From: Xiphias gladius | Taxonomy: Eukaryota > Chordata > Actinopteri > Istiophoriformes > Xiphiidae | Direction: 5' to 3' | DNA: 64,000 nt | Assembly (NCBI RefSeq): GCF_016859285.1 | Contig: NC_053411.1 | Location: 4,972,316 to 5,036,315, forward strand | Shown: in pieces, positions 1 through 11,657 of the stretch | Layout: each line of letters opens with the position of its first letter | How positions within the stretch are numbered: the first letter of the stretch is position 1 | Notes under the pieces: model-generated | The model's input: only the letters and a program-made list of their open reading frames with translations | Databases searched by the model: none | Told to the model about the DNA's origin: nothing | Made by a program: the position numbers and the translations under genes

Positions 1-1412
1 CTTGGCTTTGTACAGAGGCTTGAAACCTTTCTTTATAGGCAGGCTGGATGTCAGCCTCTGTGTTGTGCTTCATTCGAGTTGATATGATGTGAGGTTTATC
101 TCCCAAGCTTTGCTGTAACCAAGAAAGGAAAATTGTAGTCTTATCTTGACAAACGCATCGCAAAGTCACACTCTCCCCAGCTTTACCTCTTATGACCCCA
201 CTGTCCTGAATTATACCCGAGGTCATGTTAACATCAGCTGGTACCTCACCTGCATAGAAATGCAAAACATTTTATTATTTGTACTTTTAAAACATCTCTC
301 TCGCTCAAAATTATATTCATGCACGTAGAAAAAGTGAAAAAAAAGGTGTAAAATACTCAGAGATTTCAATGAGACGCACAAGAAAGGTGCAAAGTCGCAT
401 CATCTCTGACACTCTGCAAGCTGTATCCTGCGTGTTGATAGACGCACCGACTCTTATAGGAGACGAAGGCTCTTTGTGATTGGCTACGCTGACCTGTTTG
501 GTTGATGGTCAGTCTAGCGATTTGTTCTTTTCCAAAAGATCAGCCTGATCAGATAACTAGAGGTGTAATAGAGTTTAATTGAGTCTTTTTGGTTACATCA
601 TTGTAACCAAAAACAAAATCACTGGAACCATTGTAAGTCCATTTTTGAATGAAAGTTTAGAGGTTGGTGCATGTCAGTGTTTGTTCTCCACAATATACAC
701 AGTGCTTAGAGATCTAGATGTGCTTATATGATTATTTAAAGAATTACTGCCATTATCTTCCATTTAGAGGGAACCACAACTAAAGATGGACAACAATGTT
801 GCACAGACCCGTTGTTTTTGTTCTTTTAGGGTTTTTTTTACTGGCAGATCACATAGAAGTCAATGTTGCATTTCTGCCCTCTAATGTTAAATCTTCTTTG
901 CTCATTCGGGAGACCCTTTGTTACATGTTATGGTTAGCCCTCAACATCAAGTGCAGATTGGAAAATTGTGCGTCTGTAGGTGGAAGGAGAAAAATGGAAT
1001 GAAGGGAAGAAATAGAAGACAGTGTCACACAACATCTCAAAGCCCACAGTCTGAGATGGCCTGGCTTCCATTCAAATGATATCACACTAGTGTATGAAAT
1101 ATACCACACCGCATGGTGCTGGCTTCCCATCAGCTTCTGCCCCTCATGGACACATGTTGAGGATACATGCAGGAAAAATACCTCAACCTTATTTTCTTAA
1201 AGTCAAGCGGAAGTTTGAATTCTCCTTATTTTTTAAATTTTTTTTGTGAAAGGAAATATCAACTAAGACAATACTGTGGCTATTGTACATAGTTTTTTCC
1301 ATATTTCATGTTGCCGTTTTAGTACATATTTGCGGAGTGTCTACACTTTAAAGTGAGACTATGTAACTCTTGTTGATCTGCGGCAACAGCGGCCTCTGCC
1401 GCCACAAGTGGT

Positions 1413-1440
1413 AATTACAGGACACTGATGTCCTGTAATT
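1413..1440. repeat. Perfect 12-bp inverted repeat with 4-nt loop
   Basis: The 12 bases AATTACAGGACA at 1413-1424 are followed by CTGA and then by their exact reverse complement at 1429-1440. The context (a preceding 'AAAGTGAGACTATGTAACTC' stretch at about 1350-1369) resembles the ends of short non-autonomous DNA transposons common in fish, so the hairpin probably lies inside a decayed element of that kind. The repeat itself is seen directly; the transposon origin is inference. Confidence 0.6.
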
Positions 1441-4400
1441 AGATGCCCTTTCTGAGTCGAACCCAACCACTTTAGAAAAATAGGTTTTAGTGGAAGTTAA
1501 GTAGGGTGTAGTACATAATTATTATTTCTTAGAAATCACTTTTTGTTTTTTTTATGAGAAAGAATGTACTTTTTGTATATTTGAAAGTTACATTGTTTCG
1601 CCTGAAACTCCTGGTATGAGTGCTTTCCATGGCAGGTTGACTGGAGTAAAATACCATATCTTTGGTTATGTACTGTTTGGGTAGATATCAGATTCCAAAG
1701 CTCGTGAGTGGGTATGTCGTGTCACACGATCAACCAGTGCGTGCGTCGTGACTGTGCAGCCAAGTTAAATTAATATGATCATGAATCCTACTTGAGTGTG
1801 CTATCACAAGTATTCACATTTAGAGATGTTCTTACTTGTCTTAAATAACAATGTTTTCCAACATCACTCCTGCAACATGATAGAGAGGAAAGACTTGAAG
1901 AGAATTAATAAAAGTTATCTCCATTACAGTCAACTTGGGATTGCACATCAAGTTACCATCATCATAGAAACTTTTGTCATTCAGCAGCAAAATCAGCAAA
2001 GTAACCGAAATAGCAGAAATACTACAAACTAAATCTAAAGCATGATGTGACGTATGCGCTGGTCGGTCATTTGACATGACGTGTCTAACTCACAAGCCTT
2101 GGAATCTAATGCCTATCGTACTGTTAGTGATTTAAGCTATCCCCCTTCACAACTTTTAACACTTGGGAGAACTCATGATGCTGTTAAGTTTGTATTCTAG
2201 CTAGCTTCCACTGTTCGATAGATGCCATTTTCTGGCTAGCTGGAAGCTAGGGTCTACCTAGCGTCGTCTGTCTTCTTTCACGGGTCCAGATGTTGTAATA
2301 ACGAATGAAACTGCCTGGGGCAAGACATTTAGAATTTTCAAAATGTACAAATTATTAACAAACAGAAAGCATAACTAATATGAGTTCCTGTTGTGGACAG
2401 TGAACTGCTAACATTGCTAATTTGTATTTAGCTAGTCACAAAACAATCTGAGGTAGTTGCTTTCACTGCTTGCAGGATAGCATGAAATAACATCATAAAA
2501 AACAATGCAAAAAAAGTTGAAACTTACATTTTCAGCATTTCTTTTTTATGTGTTATCATGCCTACTGCAACCCCCCTTTTTTTTATTTTTTTTTAAATTT
2601 CCTGAAGCATAGTGTTTTAGACTGACAGATGTCCTTTTGCTGCCCAGGCAGCTGCTGGTCACATTGTTTTTGTATAGCAATGCAGTGCCATGTATGAGAT
2701 AAGTTAAAAACACTGCCAAGTATGGCGGTGCATTCTAGTAAATCCTTTAGCAACACGGTAGCAGTCATTTAAATTACACATTACTTAAACATATGAAAAT
2801 ACTGGTATTGTCCCTTAAACAAGTAGCAGGCAACAGTAGGTTGAAAATTTGCTTCACGTAGAGGACTCATGGTCCTTTAGTACATGTATGCCTGTGTATA
2901 ATTGTGTAGGAGCTTGTGTTTCTGTTGGAGTGAGAAAAAAATGGCCTGACTGTTGTCAGGTATTTGAATCTGTTCCAACGCTTTAAATGCAATTTAGTAT
3001 TTTTGTCTAATTCCCTCAGCCCTGCCCTTGCAGATGCTATAGCACTTTCAGCTTATGCAGCAGAAGCAGGCTATTGCATGTAACTCAGATATGTCTTTTG
3101 ATGTATGTGGTCTGGGGGTAACAGATTTAGAGTTGTTGACTAGCTAGAGACGTTGCATGACTGACCAACACTCTTCTTGCTTAAACCCATACTTCCTGAC
3201 ATGTGCAATGCCACAGTGGGACCGTTCACTGTTTCTCAAACAAGTCTATGTTAAAATGGAAAATAGAAACTCCCATATTTGTTTTCAGAGAACATGAGTC
3301 AGATGTGGTAAACACTAAAAATACGAAGCAGTGCTATATGTTAAAAACCTTAACTTAAATAACATATTTACTGAGGAAAAAACAAGATAGAAACACATTA
3401 TTGAGACCTGTACATTGTGGTACACTGCTCTGCAGTGTGTCCTGCTGTCATTGTCTTTTCAGTGTCATTTGGAGCTAAGTGTTTTTGTGCTGCACTTGCC
3501 AAAAAGACATATGGGTGGAAGATTTCTTTTTGCTTGGCTCATCTACCGATGAAGTGTGAGTTCCTGTAGAAGGCACTGTTTTGTTAGTCAGCTCAGCTAA
3601 CCCCAAGCTTTTCTTTCTTTATTCATAATATACTACAGACATGAAATGCACACATTTTACCATGGATTTTATGAAACCAAGTAAGCCCAATGTCTTCAGC
3701 TGATTAAATTGGCTTCTCCTTTTACCTGCCTGCAGGACAGGGAACCTAACAGAGCTGCTGCAGGGTTGCAACCTTGGCAGATAAAGAAAGTTGTCTTTTG
3801 AAGGTGATTTTGTGAAAAGACAGTTCATAGAAACTTTAGTTTTGAGTATCTGAGTTTAATTAGTCAATGTAGAACATTTAGAAATAAAAATAACAAAATC
3901 CCATGTTGGAATTACCTACTTTATCTCATATGTTTTCATTGCTGGACACTTCCACATCCAAACTGCAGATTATTTCAAACATTTTAAATAATTAAAAAAA
4001 AAAATCAGAACCTCCAGTCCTTTCAGACTGTATATTGAGAGTTAGTGGAGGGAGCTACTGCTGCTGCTGAGGTTTCCTACATCACAAAATATCTCTTTAA
4101 TCTAATCTCACGCCGACAATCTCCATTCTTCATACACAAATGATCAGGAAAAGAGTATCCAGACTTCGTACTAAAGCGTGGAAATCGAAGAGAAGCAGGG
4201 AATCTTTATGCATGAGATTCTTCATTTTGTTTCCTGTAGTCAATTTGTTTCTCAAAGTGAAAGTAGGCCAGAAACACTTCAAGCTGGCTACCAGAGCACC
4301 ATACTGGGCTGTAAATACATCTTGTGGCAATGCGGGATTTGTTTTCTACTGTGTTTGGCATTATCGGGTACATTTGGGTCAGTTAGAGGTCAATATACTT

Positions 4401-4751
4401 CATCTGTGCCTCTGCACGTTTAAACACAAGGACAAAAGCCTTTTTTTGGCTTGCGTTGCATGAGAAGCATTTTGCCGTTTACAGCTTTAATGTGTTTCTC
4501 TTTACATTTGGCTAGAATAGAAAATTATGTGGTTATAAAGAGGTACAACCTTGTAATTAATCACCTCCTCATCTTTCCTTTATATCTGCTGTGACAGCTT
4601 TAAGTCTCCTGAGTCCATGATGTGATTGCCTATTTGTCAGTACTTCTTTGCTTATATGAGGTTAAAAGTGTGACGCTGTGTACACAGGAATAAGAAGTGA
4701 AAGTACTGAGGCCCCTAGAACAAACAGCATCACAAATATAAACCTCCTGTT

Positions 4752-4763
4752 GTGTGTGTGTGT

Positions 4764-4794
<31 letters not shown>

Positions 4795-4797
4795 GGG
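4752..4797. repeat. (GT)n microsatellite fused to a G tract
   Basis: About 26 bases of GT repeat run straight into an uninterrupted run of roughly 20 G residues. It is simple-sequence DNA with no coding role; the open frames read across it on both strands are low-complexity artefacts. Confidence 0.95.
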
Positions 4798-4987
4798 TTT
4801 CAACTCAATGTGAGAGAGCTTGACCAGAGCAGGAACACAGAAGCAAGAAGTGTTTTTTTTTTCTCTTTTCTTCTTAGTCAGTTGGCTGCAGCCCTTTGAA
4901 AACACATCACTGTCTTTATAACTTCAAAGCTGAAAAGACACCCAACGTTTACTACACAACTCAGGAACTCAAACTTACCTCAGCTTG

Positions 4988-5021
<34 letters not shown>
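4988..5021. repeat. (GT)n microsatellite
   Basis: A pure GT dinucleotide run of about 34 bases, one of several GT/CA tracts in this window. Confidence 0.95.
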
Positions 5022-6281
5022 TATAGAAAAACTATATTTGTGTCAAATCTTGTCAGATTTGATTAAGATGACAGAAGGCCCACCTACACACTGAGGCAAT
5101 GCGGCGGCTGAAATTCCCCATGACAACAAAAAACTCGTATTTTAGTCACTTCTCTGAGTCACCAGGACCAAAGTCTTCTGTTGAAAAACAGACGAGAACT
5201 GCTCGTACAATGAATAATAAAAGTGTTGCTCTCATGGTCCTGACGGCGCCTTGGGGGCTTGAACAAAGGGTGGAGGGGGGCTTTTTATGTCACATTACCG
5301 GAACAATACTTGTAATCACATCACTCTGTTGGTCGATGGCTGGAATTTGTTATGGACAAACAGGACACACCTCACGTGTCTGTCTTTGAAATCCTCAAAT
5401 ACGCTTCTTCAGCCTTTCTCTGCGTTGTGTTTACTTTACAACATGTATCTTTCCAGTCTTAGCTATCTGCTGGTCATGGCAGCATGGTTGTGTGATCAGT
5501 TAAGCAAAATGTGTTTAAGCATCATGATGAAGAACTTACGGGATTTTCTATTGTAGGTGGTCTGCTGCTTCCTGCTGACCAAGAGCTGAACTGCACACAA
5601 CTACTGAATAGAAACAACCAAGCACTTATGCTGAATTTAAAGTGGTATTCCGCCAAGATGAAGCTCAGTTTGTTTGCCATGAAGAGAACTACTCAATCTT
5701 TGACAAGTCCGAAAAAGTCTGACAATAACCCTGAATACTTGGTACTAAATTATTGGAATACCCCTTTAGCCATAGTAGAGGTAGAGAAGGTAAAACCACC
5801 TCGTGTCGTGGTAGCTTTTTGTTTGGATAAATGTTTCCCTGCCAGTTTAGGCTATACAATTTTTAATAAATACATTTATAGTGAAAACAGGAACAATGAC
5901 AGTAAACTCATGCAGGTCACATGAGGACATTGTCTTTTTAGGAATAAAAATCATCATAAAGCGTACATTATTGATTTTGCTGGGTGAGATGGAAAATGTA
6001 GAAAACCACTGCCTTCTAAGAAGTACTCATGATACATATATTTCACTAAATGCAGAAAAAAAAGGGTGCCTCACTTTTTTCAAATTTTATTTCGGCCATT
6101 TTTATTTTTAGAATATACTTTTAACTTTGCAGTTAAGCATATGCAGGATTAAAGATGATCAAATGCATTAAAAACTCAACAGTTGATTGATCTCATTCCA
6201 GATATCGATAATAACTGAAGTTACAGGGGTTAGAAAGAGAGCAGCAACAGTCGGGGTCGGGTTTGATTAAAACAGCATATC

Positions 6282-7185
6282 TCACTCCAGGTCTGTAACT
6301 CTAACTCCAGAGTAAACCGTCTCCTCCTCAGTGCTCCTCTGTCTCCTGCTCCTGCATTGCCTCTTTCTAAAGTCCAGAGCTATTTACTGCAGAGCATCAG
6401 ATCCCTCATTCTGAAGGAAATAAGAAATTATGGGATGAGTTAACGTACAAAGAAATGTAACTTATGTTGGAAGGATTTTTTGAGCTAACCACCGCTGAGT
6501 GTCAGCGGTGTATTCTAGGGGCACTTGGCTGGGGATGTGACCCTTTTGAAAAAGCAGATTTTATTAACTAACCAGTCATATGTCATTAGTAAGCAGAAGT
6601 CTCAGAGACAGACACCTCAAAAAATCGCAAGGCTCAATACCAAGTAAGAAACTATGGTTTTGAAAGTTAGGGAATCAGCTTATCCTTATATCCTCATCAA
6701 AACAACAGACAGACTTCTTCTTCGGTTAATATTAGTTATTTTACCTGCAGACTGCAGATATGTTCACCCTCCTGTTTTGCAGAGGATACAGGTTAGGATG
6801 ATGTTTAAGATAAGAGACAACAGAGCTGCAACCACGCACCGCACCAAGACAGGGTCATACTGTTCCTCTGTGAAAAAAAAAAAAAAAATCAAAAAGGCAA
6901 CGTTGACAAAGGAAAAAATAGGAAGAAAAAAAGAACTGGCTTGTAATTAGTATGAGACACCCTAGTCAAGGATGCAGACATATTTCTTGTCTTTAAAACT
7001 AAACAATGTAGACTTTTTATGGATGGAGTTGTGATATCAGCCATACATATGATACACAAATCGGCATTGTAGAGATACGACTGAAAAGAATTTTGAAATT
7101 GTGCGTTGCTCACCTCCAACATCCAGGCTTGTTCCTTTCCCAAACAGTATCTCTCCACACAAAGCCACAGCACAGTAGTAAGTCC
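6282..7185 (-). CDS. nitr: Novel immune-type receptor (NITR)-like gene, 3' exons only; runs into assembly gap
   Basis: Three minus-strand exons can be read. Exon 7114-7185 (continuing into the gap) ends an Ig V-type domain: the cysteine context TYYCAVA is followed by the joining-like motif EILFGKGTSLDVG and a GTGAGC donor. Exon 6768-6867 joins in phase and encodes a transmembrane segment beginning EEQYDPVLVRC and ending at a GTGAAC donor. Exon 6282-6410 encodes a cytoplasmic tail with NEGSDALQ, then a TAA (6384-6386), then IALDF, and later EETVYSGVRV, an ITIM/ITSM-like motif. NITRs are teleost cell-surface receptors of lymphoid cells with V-type domains, a J-like motif and ITIM tails; a NEGSDAL-YAALNF-type segment is what I recall for the family. 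The stop sits where the first ITIM tyrosine is expected. The phase of exon 6768-6867 (2) does not fit the tail exon (0), so a small exon is missing from my model or the gene is decayed. Whether it is functional is open. Confidence 0.62.
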
Positions 7186-7685
7186 NNNNNNNNNNNNNNN
7201 NNNNNNNNNNNNNNNNNNNNNNNNNNNNNNNNNNNNNNNNNNNNNNNNNNNNNNNNNNNNNNNNNNNNNNNNNNNNNNNNNNNNNNNNNNNNNNNNNNNN
7301 NNNNNNNNNNNNNNNNNNNNNNNNNNNNNNNNNNNNNNNNNNNNNNNNNNNNNNNNNNNNNNNNNNNNNNNNNNNNNNNNNNNNNNNNNNNNNNNNNNNN
7401 NNNNNNNNNNNNNNNNNNNNNNNNNNNNNNNNNNNNNNNNNNNNNNNNNNNNNNNNNNNNNNNNNNNNNNNNNNNNNNNNNNNNNNNNNNNNNNNNNNNN
7501 NNNNNNNNNNNNNNNNNNNNNNNNNNNNNNNNNNNNNNNNNNNNNNNNNNNNNNNNNNNNNNNNNNNNNNNNNNNNNNNNNNNNNNNNNNNNNNNNNNNN
7601 NNNNNNNNNNNNNNNNNNNNNNNNNNNNNNNNNNNNNNNNNNNNNNNNNNNNNNNNNNNNNNNNNNNNNNNNNNNNNNNNNNNNN
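7186..7685. other. Assembly gap of exactly 500 N
   Basis: A run of 500 N, a round number usually used as a placeholder for a gap of unknown size. It removes the 5' part of the NITR-like gene on its left and directly abuts the left copy of the segmental duplication on its right, so the true extent of both is unknown. Confidence 0.99.
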
Positions 7686-9690
7686 CAAAGATGCAGCACA
7701 GATGTTTCAAATTCAAAGTCATCAAACAGCTCCCTTGGCATAATCCTGTCGGTGGGCTCTTAATTTGAAACATAGGCTAGGGTTATTAAATTTCATTGAA
7801 GCTGAGTTAAAACCTTTCGATGGGCGGAGACGTCGACCATCGGGACATTGTTATACTGATGGAGTGAGCGGCATTGACATGTACATCGGGCCACATAATG
7901 CTATGTGTATCATCCTTCCTCTGTATTTTTTACCCAGGCTTTATTAGGGATTATTTGTGCTGCCGCACCCTCAGCTATTATGACCATTATTTGAATACTG
8001 CCTTTTATTTTAGAATGAATGGCACTTCAGTGTTTTTGATTAGCTTATCTGACTATATATATATCACTTCAGCAAAAATTGTTAGATTACCAAGAGCATT
8101 ATAGGATATAGTTAGAATTACTATATAGCAGTACTGAATACTCACCAGGGTTTTGCTCATATTGTAGCTCTCATCTCTTTCAAATAAATGACAACTGCTG
8201 GACTAAAACAAGCCAAAAATGTATAGCATTCTGCCTGATTATCTTATTTTGACTTGGATTCTTGATTGATGTGTACCTACATCATTGCTTCTTTCTTGTC
8301 TCTGTAATAAATAGAGTTTGAGCTTTAAGTCACATGCATGTGGTCCCTACCTAGATGTTATCATTAGCTGTGGGAGCTGGCACAAGCAAATTTTTGAAAT
8401 ACAGTGTGCTCTATTTTTATTGAATAACTCATTGTCCCTTTAATAGAAAATGGATGGTTCAAATTTTGTATTGGAAATGTGCTTCAATGTCCATTATAGC
8501 TCTCCTTTCATGCAGTGCCCGTACTTTTTAATATTATAAAGTGGTGTTTGTAAACATTAATAAACAAAAAGAAAAACTCTCTGGTGTTGCAGTATGACAC
8601 TTATCTTGCAATCACACAACCACAGTCATGCTCATGTTTTTGTGGTGATTCACACCTTTTGTTTTCCCTGTAGCTGAAAAAAATTAAACAGGACTTCTTA
8701 AAATGTAATTTGTTGTAAATGTAACAGTAAAGGAGTCAGGTCTGTGCTCAGATTCAAGTTATATTTCTAGAAGTTTACTATGTCCCGTTTCACTCTCCCC
8801 CTGGGTGTCTGGGTGAGATCAGGTACTGAGGTTCATCTTTTTGTGGATGTTTTGCATCCTTCTCAAAGAGGGCAGTGACCTTTGCAGCTCAAGCCGAGCA
8901 TCAGGGCACAGGAAGATGTAGAAGAGGGGATCCAGCAGGGTGTTGAGGCTGGTCAGACCGTAGCACAGGCGATAAACAAGGAAAATGGAACGCTCCAATC
9001 CACACGGCTCATCAGTAAGCAGAAAGGACACAAACCTGTATCCGCCCACGAGGTGGTAGGGCCCAAAGACAACAATGAAATTGACGGTGATGATGACTAG
9101 GATGCCCACAATTTTGTGGCGCTCGTGGTCAGAGAGGGAAGGTGATCGTCAGAGTGTCACCCAGATGTGGGCTGAGGTGTAGCTGAGGGAGGAAGCAGAG
9201 ATGCAGATAATAACTCAGCCTTTTCATCGGAATACACAAGATGACATAATCTCCCCTAAAGACAGTAAACATTTTTTGTCAAACCCACAGGATATCACTA
9301 AAAAAAACCAACCCAAAAACCTGTTCCATGTTCTGTGATCTACATTCACAGCATATTATCAGTTTTAATCCTCATTTTAGTTAATGTTACATTTTGCTGG
9401 ACAAATTCCAAATATTTTTATCATATAATTTCAACTTGAGGTTGGTAAAAAGTCTGCTTCCATTTTGCTGTTCCAAAAAGTTGCCAATTTCGATGACTTA
9501 GAGTTGAAGGAAGTTCTTGTGCAGCGGAGACGGTCGACTCATTTGACCAGGGAACCTTTACATGAACAGGTTTGGAGACACAATAGGAATATCTTCGCTG
9601 AGAACACGGGGTTAACTCACCCTAGTATGGTACATGGCAGCAGAAAACCAAGGACCACGGTGGCAATCTTGAAATGGGCGTATGTGGGAC
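7686..9690. repeat. Segmental duplication, left copy (A)
   Basis: Sequence from the gap edge to 9690 matches 13049-15480 in the same orientation with only a handful of single-base differences in the first kilobase. Copy A lacks a block of about 401 bp present in copy B (14095-14495; junction at 8731/8732) and about 22 bp near 9573. Similarity stops abruptly after 9690, where copy B continues through the rest of the receptor exon. It contains the truncated GPCR pseudogene described separately. Its left limit is hidden by the gap. Confidence 0.93.
8819..9690 (-). pseudogene. Truncated duplicate of the GPR132-like GPCR
   Basis: This is the counterpart of the intact receptor at 14523-15991. The second exon is present (acceptor near 9183) and still reads KIVGILVI, VFGPYHLVGG and LLDPLFYIFLCPDA, covering transmembrane helices 6 and 7. 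However it contains an in-frame TGA at 9149-9151 (an Arg codon in copy B) and ends early at a TGA at 8819-8821. Of the first exon only about the last 70 bases survive (9625-9690, ending GFLLPCTILG before a GTGAGT donor); everything encoding the N-terminus and helices 1-4 is missing at the 9690 breakpoint. The copy cannot encode a receptor and is best seen as a duplication remnant. Confidence 0.9.
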
Positions 9691-10050
9691 GGCGTCCAGG
9701 AAATAATGCTTCAATTAAAGTACTTCGACAGGAATTACATTTATGACATTGTGTTACCTGCACAGCACCTTCAATTTAACTCAGCACTGCGTAGCATTTG
9801 TATAGCATGTACTTTTTGTATATATTACAGACTGATGCCCGAAGTGTCCTCTGATATTGTTTCAGTGTTGTTGTAGTCTGTCATTTAGTTTTCACTAAGA
9901 TAATGTGACATTCATAACAATCATAAAATCCTAAAACATAAAGCTGTATAAATGACAACTGTCAGTGACAGTTTCTTTTCAGAAACCAGTAAACCTAACA
10001 GACTTTATATATGGGCCTGACTCTTAGAGGTCTTAACAAATTAGGCTGGT
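9691..10050. other. Unique spacer, nothing recognised
   Basis: This is the unique sequence between the duplication breakpoint and the candidate PTGDR2 promoter. I see no exon or repeat in it. Confidence 0.5.
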
Positions 10051-10053
10051 TCT

Positions 10054-10182
10054 TATAAACTGCACTTCCTTTTGAGGTGCGACTTCCTATTACTCTACTT
10101 AACAACCCATGAGGCCGGTGCTGGGCACTGTGTCACAAAGTAAAATAGCATGACAGGGACTTCATCAGACTCAGACAAACAG
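10054..10182 (+). promoter_or_regulatory. Candidate TATA box and 5' UTR exon of ptgdr2
   Basis: TATAAA lies at 10054-10059. About 125 bases downstream is a strong splice donor, CAG|GTAAGT, ending at 10182. An acceptor-like TTGCAG lies just upstream of the PTGDR2 coding exon, near 11600. Together these suggest a non-coding first exon starting near 10085 and ending at 10182, joined to the single coding exon. This is inference from signal spacing. Confidence 0.4.
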
Positions 10183-10244
10183 GTAAGTAATTTTGTTGTG
10201 TAAAACTAATGGAATGTGCCTTGTAAATGGGCAAAATTTCATCG

Positions 10245-10355
10245 CTCCATTATTTGCTCCTGGGGGTTGAAGGAAGGGTTAATTGCAGGACTGTTATATT
10301 AGACTGCATACTTTTTGGCTAGGTGTACCTAATAAACTGACAAGTGAGTGTATCT
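10245..10355. repeat. Dispersed fish repeat fragment
   Basis: The stretch around 'GTGTACCTAATAAACTGACA' followed by AGTGAGTGTA is a terminal sequence I recognise from many fish genomes, where it ends short non-autonomous DNA elements. Here it lies in the putative first intron of ptgdr2. Family assignment is from memory and unconfirmed. Confidence 0.45.
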
Positions 10356-11657
10356 TGGAGTTTTATAATAACAACATTATTTCTCAGTGTTTGCAAAGAT
10401 GCATAACATTATTGGGTGAAAGTTGCAGTGCTCATATACAATAAGTATAAACTCGTGGTGGTAAACCAACGCCAGGCTGTGGTTTGCCCGAGCTCCAGAG
10501 CACATTTTTAACGAATTTTAACGTTGCTCAGTGAAGATAAACAGAGGATTAGACCTGGTGTCTATAGGCAAAGAGTTTTAACTGTGAGCTAAGCCTGTGT
10601 GCATTTCTATTTGAAACATGCAGGGTTTTGTCTAACTGCTGTATGAGTTTCGAGCACTCAGTGGTTTATTTTATATATTTGGTAAAACCAATTCAATTTT
10701 TTTTTTGTACTGATTATTTGCTTTGGATAATAGTTTTATTTCATTAGAGGTAGTTTTTGGTTACACTGTTACTTATTGGTCAGTTGGTTGTTTCAACTGG
10801 TAAAATGAACTTAACATCAAATGATGCATAGTTCGTAGGCTTTATAAATAGGGCACTCGCTGAAAAATAATAAATTCAGCACCTGTGGTGGGAAACATTG
10901 ATGGTTAGTTAACTTTGCCACTTCCTCTCTCTCTTATACAGTAATTATACAGCCCCAGGCTCTAAAAGTTCCTATCTTTTCTTATTTTTTTCTATTTAAA
11001 TTACTATTATTGGTGTATAAAGAATGAATAAATTATATACTCAAAAAAAAAGCCATTACTTACAAATCATAAACAGCTTTAAATCATCAAGTTTTAAAGG
11101 GTTGCAGAAATAAGCCGAACAAATATGCAAAGATCATTTGCATGCAGCAGCCTGGAGAAATAACATGTTCACATGTTCTTTCTTGTTTTGTTTCATCTAG
11201 AAGCAGTATGGTTTGTTAAGAATGTGATAGTGTATTTAAGCCTGAATGACAGCTTCTCCATATTTAGAATAACCGGAAATTGTGAATGTTTAACATATTT
11301 GCCATGTTATGAACAACTGAAAGTTTTTGCAGTGAATTGAAACTGTTGGTGAAATGTTATAGAACTAAACTAAATATCTCCATAGCCATATAAGAAAGCC
11401 ATAAGTAAGCTCCTAGAGCCGAAACACTATTCATAAGTATTACAACAACAGACATTTTATAAACAATCCTCTTTCTATATTCTTAATTTTAGTTTTGTTT
11501 TTTTCCATTTTAAAAAGGTCTGCCTGCTTCAAAACAGATCCTATCACTTGAAATTGTAAATTGCCTGTTTAATTTTACATGCTCTAATGTCTGTTGCAGA
11601 TCTCGGCAGTGTGAAACAAACGGCTAAGTTGAAGGACCCAGACGTTTTCCCTCCACG

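Larger units (their letters stand above)
1..6281. other. Intergenic stretch, no gene recognised
   Basis: I see no exon set that reads as a known protein. The stretch holds AT-rich unique-looking DNA, part of a terminal-inverted-repeat type element near 1350-1500, two GT microsatellites (4752-4797 and 4988-5021) and scattered short open frames without supporting splice sites. The AATAAA-type signals read on the minus strand near 6086-6091 probably belong to the NITR-like gene immediately to the right. Confidence 0.6.

Noticed and set aside
4140-4463. 107-codon plus-strand frame
   Set aside because: No recognisable domain, no signal peptide, no exon signals, and an overlapping second frame of similar length.
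5511-5924. 137-codon plus-strand frame
   Set aside because: I looked for a family match and found none; composition is AT-rich and unlike the real exons nearby.
6889-7773. Long open frames running through the N gap
   Set aside because: They are open only because unknown bases carry no stops. Only the exon end at 7114-7185 is supported by sequence.
8882-9100. 72-codon plus-strand frame repeated at 14646-14864
   Set aside because: It is the antisense of the GPCR second exon; its duplication follows from the segmental duplication.
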